Source of the DNA: Mycolicibacterium elephantis DSM 44368
GTDB lineage: Bacteria > Actinomycetota > Actinomycetes > Mycobacteriales > Mycobacteriaceae
Reading direction: 5' to 3'
DNA length: 64,000 nucleotides
Assembly (NCBI RefSeq): GCF_004014805.1
Contig: NZ_ATDN01000001.1
Span: 310,001 to 374,000, forward strand
Position numbers and translations under genes: made by a program. This document shows, piece after piece, positions 20,205 through 28,955 of the stretch (positions are counted from its first letter, which is position 1; each line of letters begins with the position of its first letter). The notes under the pieces are model-generated. The model saw only the letters and a program-made list of their open reading frames with translations, was not told the origin of the DNA and made no database searches.

Positions 20205-21647
20205 CTACAACGGGTTGTTGTCGTGCGCCCACGCCAGCGCGGCGGTGCGCGACGATACTCCGAGTTTGGCGTAGATGTCGGCCGCGGTGGCGGTATCCGC
20301 GGCGGCCGTCTCGTGGTCGCCGAGCGCCTGATGCGCCAGCGCCATCCATTCATAGACCTGCGCGATCTCGTAGCGGCACTGCTGGGTCCGGTACTCCCGC
20401 AGCGCGTCCTCGAGCACGTCGAGCGCCGCCGCGTGCTCACCGCGTCGCACCAGCACGGCGCCCCGCGCATGCGCCGCCCATGCCCGAAAGCCTGGTGTGC
20501 CGAACGCGGCTGCCCCCGATTCCAACTCCTCACAATGCATTTCGGCCTCGTCGACGTCGCCACGGGCCAGGGCCACCTCTACCGCGCCGCGCAGCATCGA
20601 CATGCGGTCCAACCGGTTCAGGCCGGCAAGCGCCACCCGAAGATCCGTCCATGCGGTGTCGCCGTCGCCGGTGCGGCAGCGCAGCAGCGCCTCCCCCGGC
20701 TGCGGCTCGACGCCGAGCATGCGTGCCCTGCCGAACGCCGCGAAGGCGCCGTCGTCGTCGCCGCGGCGGCGACGCACCTCACCGAGTTGGTAGTAGCCCT
20801 CTCCCGCCGCCCAGCTGTTGACCTCCTCCAGAGCTCGGCTCGCCATGACGAGCCGGCTCTCGAGCAGGCGAAGGTCCTCGGTGGCAGCCTCAACCTGTAG
20901 CCGGTGGACGTCGCAGACCCCGCCGTACGTGGCCGATCCGGCGAACTCGTTGCACCACCGCTCCATGGACTGCGTCCAGGCCCGCATGCGAGGCAGATCG
21001 GCCAGCCGATGGCAGTGATGCAGCACGGTGCGGTAGATGTCGCCGGCCCACTCCAGCGGCACCTCGTCGGCCAGCACGGGCAGCATCGCCTCGTCGATGA
21101 GCCCGTACGCCTCGGTCATCCTGCCGTCCAGCATCGCCTCCAGCCCCTCGGCGACGTGACACAGCGCGGCCAGCGCGGGCGAATCGACCTGCGCGCACAA
21201 CCTCCGCAGTTCGGTAACCCGCGGCCCGATCAAGGCGGTGTCGCGGTTCATCACGGCGACGACGGCGTCCAGATAGGCCAGGTATCCGTGGGTCGGGCCG
21301 ACGGGTTCGCCGTCGAGTAGACGCCGGGCGCGGTTCATCCAGCCCTGGCCGATGTTGACGTCGCCGCGGGTGAGCCAGGCCAGCGCGACGTCGACGGCTT
21401 TCATCGCCGCCGACGGCGGGTCGGTGCGGGCCAGCTGGGTGAACACCCTCTCGGCCACCCGCAACGACTCCTTGCCGCGCCCGAGACGCCAGGCCGCCGA
21501 CGCCATCGCCTCCAGGTCGTCGACGCCCAGCGACGTGTCCTCGGCCACCTGCGCGAACGCTTCGTAGGCCGCGCGCCAGTCGCGGCGGACATGTGCGGTC
21601 CTGGCCGCGATCAGAAGTTCACTTGCAACGTCGAGTCGGCTGACCAT
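20205..21647 (-). CDS. TPR-rich protein resembling the sensor part of LuxR-type regulators
   Basis: A 480-residue all-helical protein made of tetratricopeptide-like repeats (for example RRDWRAAYEAFAQVAEDT, AAGEGYYQLGEVRRRRGDDDGAFAAFGRA, GEHAAALDVLEDALREYRTQQ). Such arrays usually precede a C-terminal LuxR helix-turn-helix in actinobacterial regulators. Here the protein stops at KLGVSSRTAALAWAHDNNPL, which looks like the last turn of that segment; no full DNA-binding helix pair is visible. It lies divergent from none of its neighbours and its role is unknown. Confidence 0.7.
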   Translation of the reverse strand: MVSRLDVASELLIAARTAHVRRDWRAAYEAFAQVAEDTSLGVDDLEAMASAAWRLGRGKESLRVAERVFTQLARTDPPSAAMKAVDVALAWLTRGDVNIGQGWMNRARRLLDGEPVGPTHGYLAYLDAVVAVMNRDTALIGPRVTELRRLCAQVDSPALAALCHVAEGLEAMLDGRMTEAYGLIDEAMLPVLADEVPLEWAGDIYRTVLHHCHRLADLPRMRAWTQSMERWCNEFAGSATYGGVCDVHRLQVEAATEDLRLLESRLVMASRALEEVNSWAAGEGYYQLGEVRRRRGDDDGAFAAFGRARMLGVEPQPGEALLRCRTGDGDTAWTDLRVALAGLNRLDRMSMLRGAVEVALARGDVDEAEMHCEELESGAAAFGTPGFRAWAAHARGAVLVRRGEHAAALDVLEDALREYRTQQCRYEIAQVYEWMALAHQALGDHETAAADTATAADIYAKLGVSSRTAALAWAHDNNPL

Positions 21648-21674
21648 GTCTGTTCGGACCTACGGTATCGCGCC

Positions 21675-22445
21675 TCAGACCAGTTCGACGGACCGTTTGG
21701 CCAGGCCCATCCAGTAGCCGTCGATCATCTGGTGCGCGGGCCGGCCGGGGTCGGAGGAGGCGCCCAGCGCGACGAACAGCGGCGAGAAGTGCTCGATCGT
21801 CGGATGTGCGTACGGCATGCCCGGCGCGCGGTGGCGGAAGTCGATCAGCGCGTCGACGTCGCCGGAGGCGAACGACTCGGCGGCCCACGCGTCGAACTCG
21901 GTCGACCAATCCGGCGGCACCGCGTCCGACGACCAGTCGTCGAGGAACGGCAGCCCGTGCGTGGTGAAGCCGGAACCGATCAGCAGCACGCCGTCGTCAC
22001 GCAGCGGGCGCAGCCGTTCGCCGAGTGTCATCAACCGTTGCGGATCCAGCGTCGGCATCGAGATCTGCACGACGGGGACGTCGGCGTCGGGATACATCAC
22101 CGTCAACGGCACGTAGGCGCCGTGGTCGAGCCGGCGGCGCGGATCGTGGCGCACTGGTTCGTCGGCGGGCATCGCGGCTTCCACCCGCGCCGCCACGTCG
22201 GCGGCGCCCGGTGCGTCGTAGGTGACCTCGTAGTAGCGCGGCGGGAATCCCCAGAAGTCGTAGGTCAACGGCGTCTGCGGCGACGTCGACCCGATGGTCA
22301 GCGGCGCGGACTCCCAGTGCGCGGAGACGACGAGGATCGCCGTCGGACGCGGCAGCTCACCGGACCAGGCACGCAATTGCGACACCCACAACTCGTCGTC
22401 GACGAGCGGAGGTGCGCCGTGCGACAGATACAGCGCGGGAAGCAT
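21675..22445 (-). CDS. Class III extradiol dioxygenase, DODA/YgiD type
   Basis: A 256-residue LigB-superfamily dioxygenase that would open a catecholic ring next to the diol using Fe(II) or Zn. Metal and acid/base His residues occur in YLSHGAPPLV, VVSAHWES, RRRLDHGAYVPLTVMYP and GFTTHGLPF, all in the positions of 4,5-DOPA dioxygenase extradiol proteins. The length is normal for the family. GGGGAGC lies directly before the ATG. True substrate unknown in mycobacteria. Confidence 0.87.
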   Translation of the reverse strand: MLPALYLSHGAPPLVDDELWVSQLRAWSGELPRPTAILVVSAHWESAPLTIGSTSPQTPLTYDFWGFPPRYYEVTYDAPGAADVAARVEAAMPADEPVRHDPRRRLDHGAYVPLTVMYPDADVPVVQISMPTLDPQRLMTLGERLRPLRDDGVLLIGSGFTTHGLPFLDDWSSDAVPPDWSTEFDAWAAESFASGDVDALIDFRHRAPGMPYAHPTIEHFSPLFVALGASSDPGRPAHQMIDGYWMGLAKRSVELV

Positions 22446-22486
22446 GCTCCCCAGCCTCGCACTTCGGCATCGCCACCGCCGCCCGA

Positions 22487-22492
22487 TAGGTT
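22487..22492 (+). promoter_or_regulatory. Predicted -10 box of mscR
   Basis: TAGGTT fits TANNNT and ends 7 nt before the mscR ATG, so the transcript should be leaderless; no Shine-Dalgarno sequence is present. Confidence 0.5.
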
Positions 22493-22498
22493 GGATGC

Positions 22499-23590
22499 AT
22501 GAGTCAAACGGTTCGTGGTGTGGTTTCGCGGAAGAAGGGTGCGCCGGTCGAGTTGGTGGATGTGGTCATCCCCGATCCCGGCCCGGGCGAGGTGGTGGTC
22601 GACGTCACCGCCTGCGGTGTGTGCCATACCGACCTGACGTACCGGGAGGGCGGTATCAACGACGAGTTCCCGTTCCTGCTCGGTCACGAGGCCGCCGGCA
22701 CGGTGGAGTCGGTCGGTGAGGGCGTCACGAACGTCGCCCCAGGCGATTTCGTGGTGCTGAACTGGCGCGCGGTCTGCGGGCAGTGCCGGGCCTGCAAGCG
22801 CGGCCGCCCGCACCTGTGCTTCGACACCCACAACGCGGCGCAGAAGATGACGTTGGCCGACGGCACCGAGTTGACGCCCGCGTTGGGCATCGGTGCGTTC
22901 GCCGACAAGACGCTGGTGCACGAAGGTCAGTGCACCAAGGTCGATTCCGCCGCCGATCCGGCGGTGGCCGGGCTGCTCGGCTGCGGTGTGATGGCCGGCA
23001 TCGGCGCGGCGATCAACACCGGCGGGGTCAGCCGCGACGACACGGTGGCCGTGATCGGGTGCGGCGGTGTCGGTGACGCCGCGATCGCCGGTGCGGCGCT
23101 GGTCGGCGCCAAGCGGATCATCGCGGTGGACACCGACGCCAAGAAGCTCGACTGGGCGCGCGAGTTCGGCGCCACCCACACGATCAACGCGCGCGAACTG
23201 GACCCCGTCGAAACGATCCAGGACCTCACCGACGGGTTCGGCGCCGACGTGGTGATCGACGCGGTCGGGCGGCCCGAGACCTGGAAGCAGGCCTTCTTTG
23301 CCCGCGATCTGGCGGGCACGGTGGTGCTGGTGGGTGTTCCGACGCCGGAGATGACGTTGGAGATGCCGCTGGTCGACTTCTTCTCCCGCGGCGGCTCGTT
23401 GAAGTCGTCGTGGTACGGCGACTGCCTGCCCGAACGGGACTTCCCCAACCTGGTCAGCCTGTATCTGCAGGGCCGGTTGCCACTGGACAAGTTCGTCACC
23501 GAACGCATCGGCATCGGCGACATCGAGGAGGCATTCCACAAGATGCACAACGGCGAGGTGCTGAGATCCGTGGTGGTTTTCGACCGATGA
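22499..23590 (+). CDS. mscR: S-nitrosomycothiol reductase / mycothiol-dependent formaldehyde dehydrogenase
   Basis: A 363-residue zinc-dependent medium-chain alcohol dehydrogenase. Catalytic zinc ligands are Cys in CGVCHTDLT and His in LLGHEAAG; the structural zinc site is the four-Cys lobe [15 protein letters not shown]. The NAD-binding motif is [15 protein letters not shown]. Sequence and position match M. tuberculosis Rv2259 (MscR/AdhE2), which detoxifies formaldehyde and nitric oxide adducts of mycothiol. It is paired with the following metallo-hydrolase, which may hydrolyse S-formylmycothiol. Its stop codon lies inside a 32-bp tandem duplication. Confidence 0.94.
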   Translation: MSQTVRGVVSRKKGAPVELVDVVIPDPGPGEVVVDVTACGVCHTDLTYREGGINDEFPFLLGHEAAGTVESVGEGVTNVAPGDFVVLNWRAVCGQCRACKRGRPHLCFDTHNAAQKMTLADGTELTPALGIGAFADKTLVHEGQCTKVDSAADPAVAGLLGCGVMAGIGAAINTGGVSRDDTVAVIGCGGVGDAAIAGAALVGAKRIIAVDTDAKKLDWAREFGATHTINARELDPVETIQDLTDGFGADVVIDAVGRPETWKQAFFARDLAGTVVLVGVPTPEMTLEMPLVDFFSRGGSLKSSWYGDCLPERDFPNLVSLYLQGRLPLDKFVTERIGIGDIEEAFHKMHNGEVLRSVVVFDR

Positions 23591-23646
23591 GCGCTTGCGC
23601 GAAGAGGAGACAAGACCGATGAGCGCTTGCGCGAAGAGGAGACAAG
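23583..23646 (+). repeat. Exact 32-bp tandem duplication at the mscR/MBL junction
   Basis: The 32-bp unit beginning ACCGATGAGCGCTTGCGCGA occurs twice without mismatch or gap (23583-23614, 23615-23646). Copy 1 holds the mscR stop codon; both copies hold an AGGAG ribosome-binding site, but only the second is near the next start codon at 23648. It looks like recent slippage duplication of the intergenic spacer. Confidence 0.95.
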
Positions 23647-23647
23647 G

Positions 23648-24277
23648 ATGAACGGCGGGCCGATTCAACGGGTGGTCACCAGCGGGACGTTCGAACTCGA
23701 CGGCGGCAGTTGGGAAGTCGACAACAACATCTGGCTCGTCGGCAACGACAGCGAGGTGCTGGTCTTCGACGCCGCCCACGACGCCGAGCCGATCCGCGCC
23801 GCGGTCGGAAACCGGAACGTGGTGGCGATCGTGTGCACGCACGGCCACAACGACCACATCACCGTCGCCCCCGAGCTGTCCGCGGCGCTCGACGCACCGG
23901 TGCTGATGCACCCAGCCGACGACATGCTGTGGCGGATGACCCACCCGGACAAGGACTTCCGCACCGTCGCCGACGGCGACACCCTGACCGTCGCCGGCAT
24001 CGAGCTGCGCGCCCTGCACACCCCGGGTCACTCGCCGGGTTCGGTGTGCTGGCATGCCCCCGAACTCAACGCGGTGTTCAGCGGCGACACGCTGTTTCAG
24101 GGCGGTCCCGGCGCGACGGGCCGGTCGTTCTCCGACTTCGGAACGATCCTGGAGTCCATCTCGGGCCGGCTCGGGAAGCTGCCCGGCGAGACCGTCGTCT
24201 ACACCGGGCACGGCGATTCCACCACGATCGGTGACGAGCTGGTCAACTACGACGACTGGGTGGCGCGCGGGCACTAG
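23648..24277 (+). CDS. Metallo-beta-lactamase-fold hydrolase (Rv2260-like)
   Basis: A 209-residue glyoxalase II-like hydrolase. The metal motif is THGHNDH, with later ligands in HTPGHSPGSVCW, FSGDTLFQG and YTGHGDSTTIG. The start ATG 23648 (MNGGPIQRVV) is preferred over one 21 nt upstream because AGAGGAGAC sits at the right distance. Cotranscribed with mscR, it probably hydrolyses the S-formyl or nitrosyl product of mycothiol chemistry; that role is inference from context. Its stop and that of the opposing SHOCT gene share the same CTAG. Confidence 0.88.
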   Translation: MNGGPIQRVVTSGTFELDGGSWEVDNNIWLVGNDSEVLVFDAAHDAEPIRAAVGNRNVVAIVCTHGHNDHITVAPELSAALDAPVLMHPADDMLWRMTHPDKDFRTVADGDTLTVAGIELRALHTPGHSPGSVCWHAPELNAVFSGDTLFQGGPGATGRSFSDFGTILESISGRLGKLPGETVVYTGHGDSTTIGDELVNYDDWVARGH

Positions 24278-24993
24278 TCCCGATTGTCGAGGATACGGCG
24301 CTTCTCGGCCTGAAATTCCTCTTCGCTGAGCGCCCCCGAGTCGCGCAGCCCCGCCAGCGTCCTGAGCTGCTCGAGCCGGATGCCCTGGTCGCTCGGCGCT
24401 TGGGTGTGCGGCGTGTCGACGGGAGCCACCTGGTCGGGCTCCAGGGGGCGGGCCCGCTTGGCGGCGCGGATCGACCAGATCACCGACGGAATCAGCAGCA
24501 CCGCCCCGGCCGCGGCGAGGCCGCCGAACACCCACAGCAGCCAACCGTGGCTGCTGCCGTGGCCGAACGCCAGCCGCGGGCTGATGTAGCCGTTGACGTC
24601 GCCGTCGGTGGTGACCTGATAGGTGCCGTCCTCGGCGATCCGCGCCGTCCACACCCGCACATGGGTGTCGTTGTTCACAGTGGTTGTGCCGCCGATGCTT
24701 TCGATGACCACCGGATCGGGCGCGCCCTCGGGCGGTTTGATGCTCAGGCTGATCTGGGGTACGGGAAAGCCGCTCGTGGGCCGTCCCGTGATCTCGGTGT
24801 GAAAACTGACGGTCACGTCACCCTCGGGCAGCCGCATGTCCCCCGAACCCGGGATCGTCACCTCGCCGTATGCGTCGTAATCGTCGAGCACGAAAGTGTT
24901 GAGGACCAGCGTCGCGATGACGCCCGCGATGCCGACCACCAGGGCCAGGGACGATGCGACGACAGCGAGGCGCGGGCCGAACCTTCCGCTCAT
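24274..24993 (-). CDS. Two-TM membrane protein with C-terminal SHOCT domain
   Basis: A 239-residue protein. Residues 10-33 (LAVVASSLALVVGIAGVIATLVLN) and about 148-170 are transmembrane; between them is an external beta-rich domain. The last 35 residues, LEQLRTLAGLRDSGALSEEEFQAEKRRIL, are a clear SHOCT domain, a short oligomerisation module found at protein C-termini. The gene converges on the MBL hydrolase, sharing the palindromic stop CTAG. Role unknown. Confidence 0.85.
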   Translation of the reverse strand: MSGRFGPRLAVVASSLALVVGIAGVIATLVLNTFVLDDYDAYGEVTIPGSGDMRLPEGDVTVSFHTEITGRPTSGFPVPQISLSIKPPEGAPDPVVIESIGGTTTVNNDTHVRVWTARIAEDGTYQVTTDGDVNGYISPRLAFGHGSSHGWLLWVFGGLAAAGAVLLIPSVIWSIRAAKRARPLEPDQVAPVDTPHTQAPSDQGIRLEQLRTLAGLRDSGALSEEEFQAEKRRILDNRD

Positions 24994-25027
24994 GGGCGAA
25001 GTCTGTCACGGCGACGGCGGCGAAGAC

Positions 25028-25033
25028 TACGGT
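25028..25033 (+). promoter_or_regulatory. Predicted -10 box of the SABATH-type methyltransferase
   Basis: TACGGT fits TANNNT and ends 7 nt before GTG 25040, predicting a leaderless transcript and setting the start codon of the gene. Confidence 0.5.
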
Positions 25034-25039
25034 CGTGGT

Positions 25040-26158
25040 GTGAACCGTGCGCATGTGTCGGACGTCGCGGTGCCTGAGTCCAGCCCCGTCGTGCGTCCCG
25101 AACCGATCGAAAGCGAGTCCTACACCGCGAGTTCGCGTCTGCAGGCCGCCGGTTTGCGTCCGGCGATCGCGCTGTTCGAGACGGCCGCCTCGGAGGTGCC
25201 GTTGCCCGCCGCGCCGCAACCCATCGTCATCGCCGACTACGGGGCGGCCACGGGCCACAACTCACTGCTGCCCATCTGCTCGGCCGTCCGCGCCATCCGC
25301 AAGCGGACCCGGCTTGACCACTCGGTGCTGGTGGCGCACACCGATGTGCCCAACAACGATTTCTCGGCGCTGTTTCGCACGCTGACCGAGGACCCCGACA
25401 GCTATCTGCACGAGGACGCCAACACCTTCCCCACCGCGGTCGGCCGATCCTTCTACGAGCAGATCCTGCCGACCAGCAGCGTGCACCTGGGCTGGAGTTC
25501 CTGGGCGGTGCAGTGGCTCCGACGCGTTCCGGCGCCCATCCCCGACCACGTGCACATGGCCTACAGCGCCAGCGACGACGTGCGCGCCGCCTACGCCAAG
25601 CAGGGCGCCGACGACTGGCTGGCGTTCATCGCGTGCCGGGGCAGGGAGTTGCGCCGCGGCGGCCGGCTGGTGGTCATGACGATGGGCGTCGACGACGCCG
25701 GTGAGTTCGGTTACCGCCCGCTGCTACAGGCGTTGGTCGACGCCCTCAACGAGTTGGCGGGCCAGCAGGTGATCTCCGCCGACGAGGTACACCGCATGTG
25801 TCTTCCGATCGTCGGGCGCAGCAAGGCCGACTTCGTGGCGCCGTTCGCGCCGAAAGGCCGGTTCGAACAGCTCGAGATCGAACACCTCGAGGTGTTCGAC
25901 GCCGAGGACCGGTTCTGGAACCAATACCAATCCAACTCCGACTCCGCGCTTTTCGGCAGGCAGTGGGCCGCGTTCCTGCGCGCGGCGGTGCTTCCGACGC
26001 TGGCTCGTGCGCTCGACGGCGGCCTGGCCGATCCCCGGGTAACGGACTTTTTGGACCGCATGGAGGCCGGCGTGGCCGAGCGGATCGCCGCGGCGCCCGA
26101 GCAGATGCAGATCCCGATGGCACATCTGGTGCTGACCAAGCGGCCGAAGGTGCACTGA
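25040..26158 (+). CDS. SABATH-family (salicylate/carboxyl) methyltransferase homologue
   Basis: A 372-residue SAM-dependent methyltransferase. IVIADYGAATGHNSLLPICSA is the SABATH-type SAM motif, HTDVPNNDFSALFRTL the second conserved block, and SSWAVQWLRRVP corresponds to the plant SSYSLMWLS-type substrate loop. Plant members methylate carboxyl groups of salicylate, jasmonate or benzoate. The GTG start at 25040 is used rather than an ATG 144 nt upstream, which would overlap the divergent gene and is unsupported. The substrate in this organism is unknown. Confidence 0.8.
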   Translation: MNRAHVSDVAVPESSPVVRPEPIESESYTASSRLQAAGLRPAIALFETAASEVPLPAAPQPIVIADYGAATGHNSLLPICSAVRAIRKRTRLDHSVLVAHTDVPNNDFSALFRTLTEDPDSYLHEDANTFPTAVGRSFYEQILPTSSVHLGWSSWAVQWLRRVPAPIPDHVHMAYSASDDVRAAYAKQGADDWLAFIACRGRELRRGGRLVVMTMGVDDAGEFGYRPLLQALVDALNELAGQQVISADEVHRMCLPIVGRSKADFVAPFAPKGRFEQLEIEHLEVFDAEDRFWNQYQSNSDSALFGRQWAAFLRAAVLPTLARALDGGLADPRVTDFLDRMEAGVAERIAAAPEQMQIPMAHLVLTKRPKVH

Positions 26159-26177
26159 GGATCAGCGGAGCGCGCCG

Positions 26178-27941
26178 TCAGGGACCCGGCGGCGGTTCGG
26201 GCAGTTGCGGCGCGGGCACCCACGGCAGCCCCGGGATCGTCGGGTACGGCGGCGTCGGGCTCCACGGCGGCGGCTCCGGCTCCGGCGCGGGTGAGGGCGC
26301 GGGCTCCGGCGGCGGCTCGGGTGTGGTGGGTTGCGGTTCCGGGGTCGGCTCCGGGGTCGGCTCTGGGGCCGGCGGCGGCGCGGTGACCGTCTGGGTCACC
26401 GGCGGCGGTGCCTGTCGGGTGACGATGCGCGGCGGCGGTGGTGGCGTCGGCGTCGGCGTCGGCGGTGGCTCCGTGGTGGCCGGCCTCGGTGTGACGGTCA
26501 TTGGTTCGGTAGTCGAGGCGGGCGACGGGGCCGAGTCGCCGCGGATGACGAACAGGACGGCCGCGGTCAGCGCCGCCAGCAGGGCGATCACGCCGAGGCT
26601 CGCCGCGACAGCGGGTTTGCGGTACCACGGCAGCGGGGCCGGTGGAAGGTCGTCCCAGGACTCGTGGTCGAACTGCATCGGCGGGCGCGGTTCGGCGGCA
26701 CGCCCGGGAACGACCGGATAGTCATACTGATCGGCCGTCGGCACCTCCGGAATGTCCTCGGCGTCCGACCAGGCCAGCGCCCCGACGGTGCCCTCCTCGG
26801 GGGGCGGCGCCTCGGGCGGCGGCGCCTCGGGCGCCATGGCGGTCGCGGCGGCGGCAGCTGCGACGTCGGGGGCGGCCGACATGGACGTCGCGCCCTCCTC
26901 GACCGTCCCGCGCACGGCTGCCAGGCCTCCGCCGATGGCGGCTGCCAGCTCGGGTTGGCCGATGGTGACGACCGGCACCCGGAAGCGTTCGGACAGCGCG
27001 GTGGTGACGAACGGAATGCGCGCCCCGCCGCCCACCGACGCCACGGCGGCAAGGTCGGCGTTGTGAATTCCGTTGCGTTCCAACGTCTCCTGTAGCACGG
27101 CCGTGAAGTCGTCGACGGGTTGCCGGATGGCTTCGTCGAGTTCGTTGCGGGTGACCCGGACCTCGCTGCGGTGCCCGGGTAGTTCGGCGACCAGGGTGGC
27201 GACGGCGGCGGTGGACAGTCGTTCCTTCGCGCCGCGGCACTGCGCACGCAGCCGGGCCAGCGACCCGATCGCCGACGTCGACGTCAGGTCGATGGTGCCT
27301 GCCGCGGAGAGGTCCTCGATGACGTGGGTGAGCAGCGCCTGGTCGACGAGATCACCGGACAGGTCGGGATGTCGCACCGTCGCGCCGAGCGGTGCGTAGC
27401 CGTTGGCCGCGTCGACCAGGGTGATGCTACTGCCGGAGCCGCCGAAATCGCACAGCGCGATCACCCCGCGGACGGGCACACCGGGATCGTCCTGCAGCGC
27501 GGTCAGCGCCGCCGTCGCATCGGAGATCACCGGTGCGGGCTTGGGCTGCCGGAATTCGGGAATCGCGGCCAGCGCGGTGCGCAACGCGTCGACCGAGGCG
27601 GCAGGCCAGTGCGCGGGATGCGTCACGGTGACCGGCCCGGAGGGCACCCGACCACCGCCGACGGCGTAGAGCATCGCGCGCAATGCGTCGGCCAGTACGA
27701 CGTCGGCGCGGTGGGTGGTGCCGTCGGCGGCCACGATCCCCACCGGGTCGCCGACGCGGTCGACGAAGTCGGTGAGGATCAACCCGCGCTCGTTGAGCCG
27801 CGGGTTCTGGCTGGGAACCCCGACCTCGGGGGGCCGGTGGGGGTAGCGCGTCAGGACCGGTGACCGCAACACCGCGGTCCGGCCCACTACCACGGCCGCC
27901 AGGTTGGTAGCCCCAACCGACAGCCCTACGCCGTCAGACAT
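26178..27941 (-). CDS. Membrane-anchored Hsp70/actin-ATPase-like protein with Pro-rich tail (Rv2264c-like)
   Basis: A 587-residue protein. Residues 1-345 are an Hsp70/DnaK-like nucleotide-binding domain: N-terminal GVGLSVGATNLAAVVVG phosphate-1 loop, ALCDFGGSGSSITLVD phosphate-2 and VASVGGGARIPFV adenosine motif. An acidic linker leads to one membrane helix near residues 452-475, and the last 110 residues are an external P/T/E-rich stalk of PEPTP-type repeats ending LPEPPPGP. No peptide-binding domain is present, so it is not a canonical chaperone. Similar architecture is found in M. tuberculosis Rv2264c; a cell-envelope sensing or scaffolding role is a guess. Confidence 0.8.
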   Translation of the reverse strand: MSDGVGLSVGATNLAAVVVGRTAVLRSPVLTRYPHRPPEVGVPSQNPRLNERGLILTDFVDRVGDPVGIVAADGTTHRADVVLADALRAMLYAVGGGRVPSGPVTVTHPAHWPAASVDALRTALAAIPEFRQPKPAPVISDATAALTALQDDPGVPVRGVIALCDFGGSGSSITLVDAANGYAPLGATVRHPDLSGDLVDQALLTHVIEDLSAAGTIDLTSTSAIGSLARLRAQCRGAKERLSTAAVATLVAELPGHRSEVRVTRNELDEAIRQPVDDFTAVLQETLERNGIHNADLAAVASVGGGARIPFVTTALSERFRVPVVTIGQPELAAAIGGGLAAVRGTVEEGATSMSAAPDVAAAAAATAMAPEAPPPEAPPPEEGTVGALAWSDAEDIPEVPTADQYDYPVVPGRAAEPRPPMQFDHESWDDLPPAPLPWYRKPAVAASLGVIALLAALTAAVLFVIRGDSAPSPASTTEPMTVTPRPATTEPPPTPTPTPPPPPRIVTRQAPPPVTQTVTAPPPAPEPTPEPTPEPQPTTPEPPPEPAPSPAPEPEPPPWSPTPPYPTIPGLPWVPAPQLPEPPPGP

Positions 27942-28004
27942 GGTTTCCCGTCTCGGTGGAAAATCTATCCGGATATCAAGCCGTTGGGGCGAGGTTAACG
28001 TTTC

Positions 28005-28862
28005 TCAGCGGATCGTCCCCACCCCGGGGATCAGCGGCAGGTCCAGCGCGGTCACCCAACCTGGGGAAAGGTTGTTGACCGCGGGTACGGCGTTGAGCGC
28101 ACGCAGACCGGTGGCCAGACACCCCGCGGCGGCCGCGTCGCGTCCCGATCCGTCGGTGAACCGAAACGCGGTCTCCTGGAAGATGCTGGGTGTGCCGTCG
28201 ATCTCGACGCGGTAGACGTCGTTCTGGTTGCCCGACGGCCAGTCCGGGGCGGCGTCGTTGCCGATCCGGTTGACGTGTTCGAGCTGAATTCGGGTCTGTC
28301 CCTGGTAAACACCGTTGATGGTGAAACGCACCGCCGCGACGTTGCCGGGCTCGATGATGCCCTTGGCGGTCTTGCGTTCGGTCGGCGTCACCCACTTGTC
28401 CCATGTCGTGGTGATCTCGTCGAGCATGATGCCCGCGGCGTGAGCGATCATCGGAACCGTTGCGCCCCAAGCGAATACCAAGATATCGGGGTTCTCCAGC
28501 AGCGGCCGGTATTCCGGCGGCTTACCGATGCCCATCTCGCGGTCGTAGTCACCGGTGTAGTCGGTGTAGTCGAGCAGTTCGGAGGCGCGCACCTTTCGGA
28601 CCTCCGAGCACAACCCCATGAGCGTCATCGGAAACAGGTCATTGGCGAACCCGGGGTCGATGCCGGTGGTGAAGCACGACGACTCCCCCAGCTCGCACGC
28701 CTGGGTGACGGGTTCGATCCAGTTCGGTGGGTTCAGGTGCATGCTTGGCCACACCCACGGCGTCATCGCCGTCGAGCAGACGTCGAGACCCGCCCGCAAG
28801 AACCGGGTGATCAGCGCGATGTTGTCGTCGGCGTGCGCCGCGGTGGGGCCACGCTCTACACC
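28005..28862 (-). pseudogene. 5'-truncated dihydrodipicolinate reductase/diaminopentanoate dehydrogenase-like oxidoreductase
   Basis: The frame encodes the C-terminal three quarters of an NAD(P)-dependent oxidoreductase common in mycobacteria (ERGPTAAHADDNIALITRFL, then FTTGIDPGFANDLFPM and VRFTINGVYQGQTRIQLEHV). The N-terminal Rossmann region with its GTGNVG motif, about 70-90 residues, is missing: an in-frame TAA stands at 28863-28865 and no ATG or GTG follows it in frame. Only a TTG at 28799 could start, deep inside the fold. I read it as a gene remnant from a deletion whose junction is near the palindrome at 28885. Less likely, the TTG product is a functional partial protein. Confidence 0.75.
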
Positions 28863-28884
28863 TTAGGCGCCGGCCCACTACACC

Positions 28885-28946
28885 CGCGAGCAGACGCCAA
28901 GACCCCCTGAATCCGGCGGGTTTGGGGGTTTACGCGTCTGCTCGCG
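28885..28946. repeat. GCGAGCAGACG palindromic element, second copy
   Basis: Inverted arms at 28885-28907 and 28924-28946 match at 20 of 23 positions and start CGCGAGCAGACGC. The outer 11 bases are the same as in the palindrome after aceE. It lies just after the DUF4185 stop and just before the truncated oxidoreductase, so it could terminate DUF4185 transcription and may mark the deletion junction. No flanking direct repeat is visible here. Confidence 0.7.
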
Positions 28947-28955
28947 CAGGATCGG

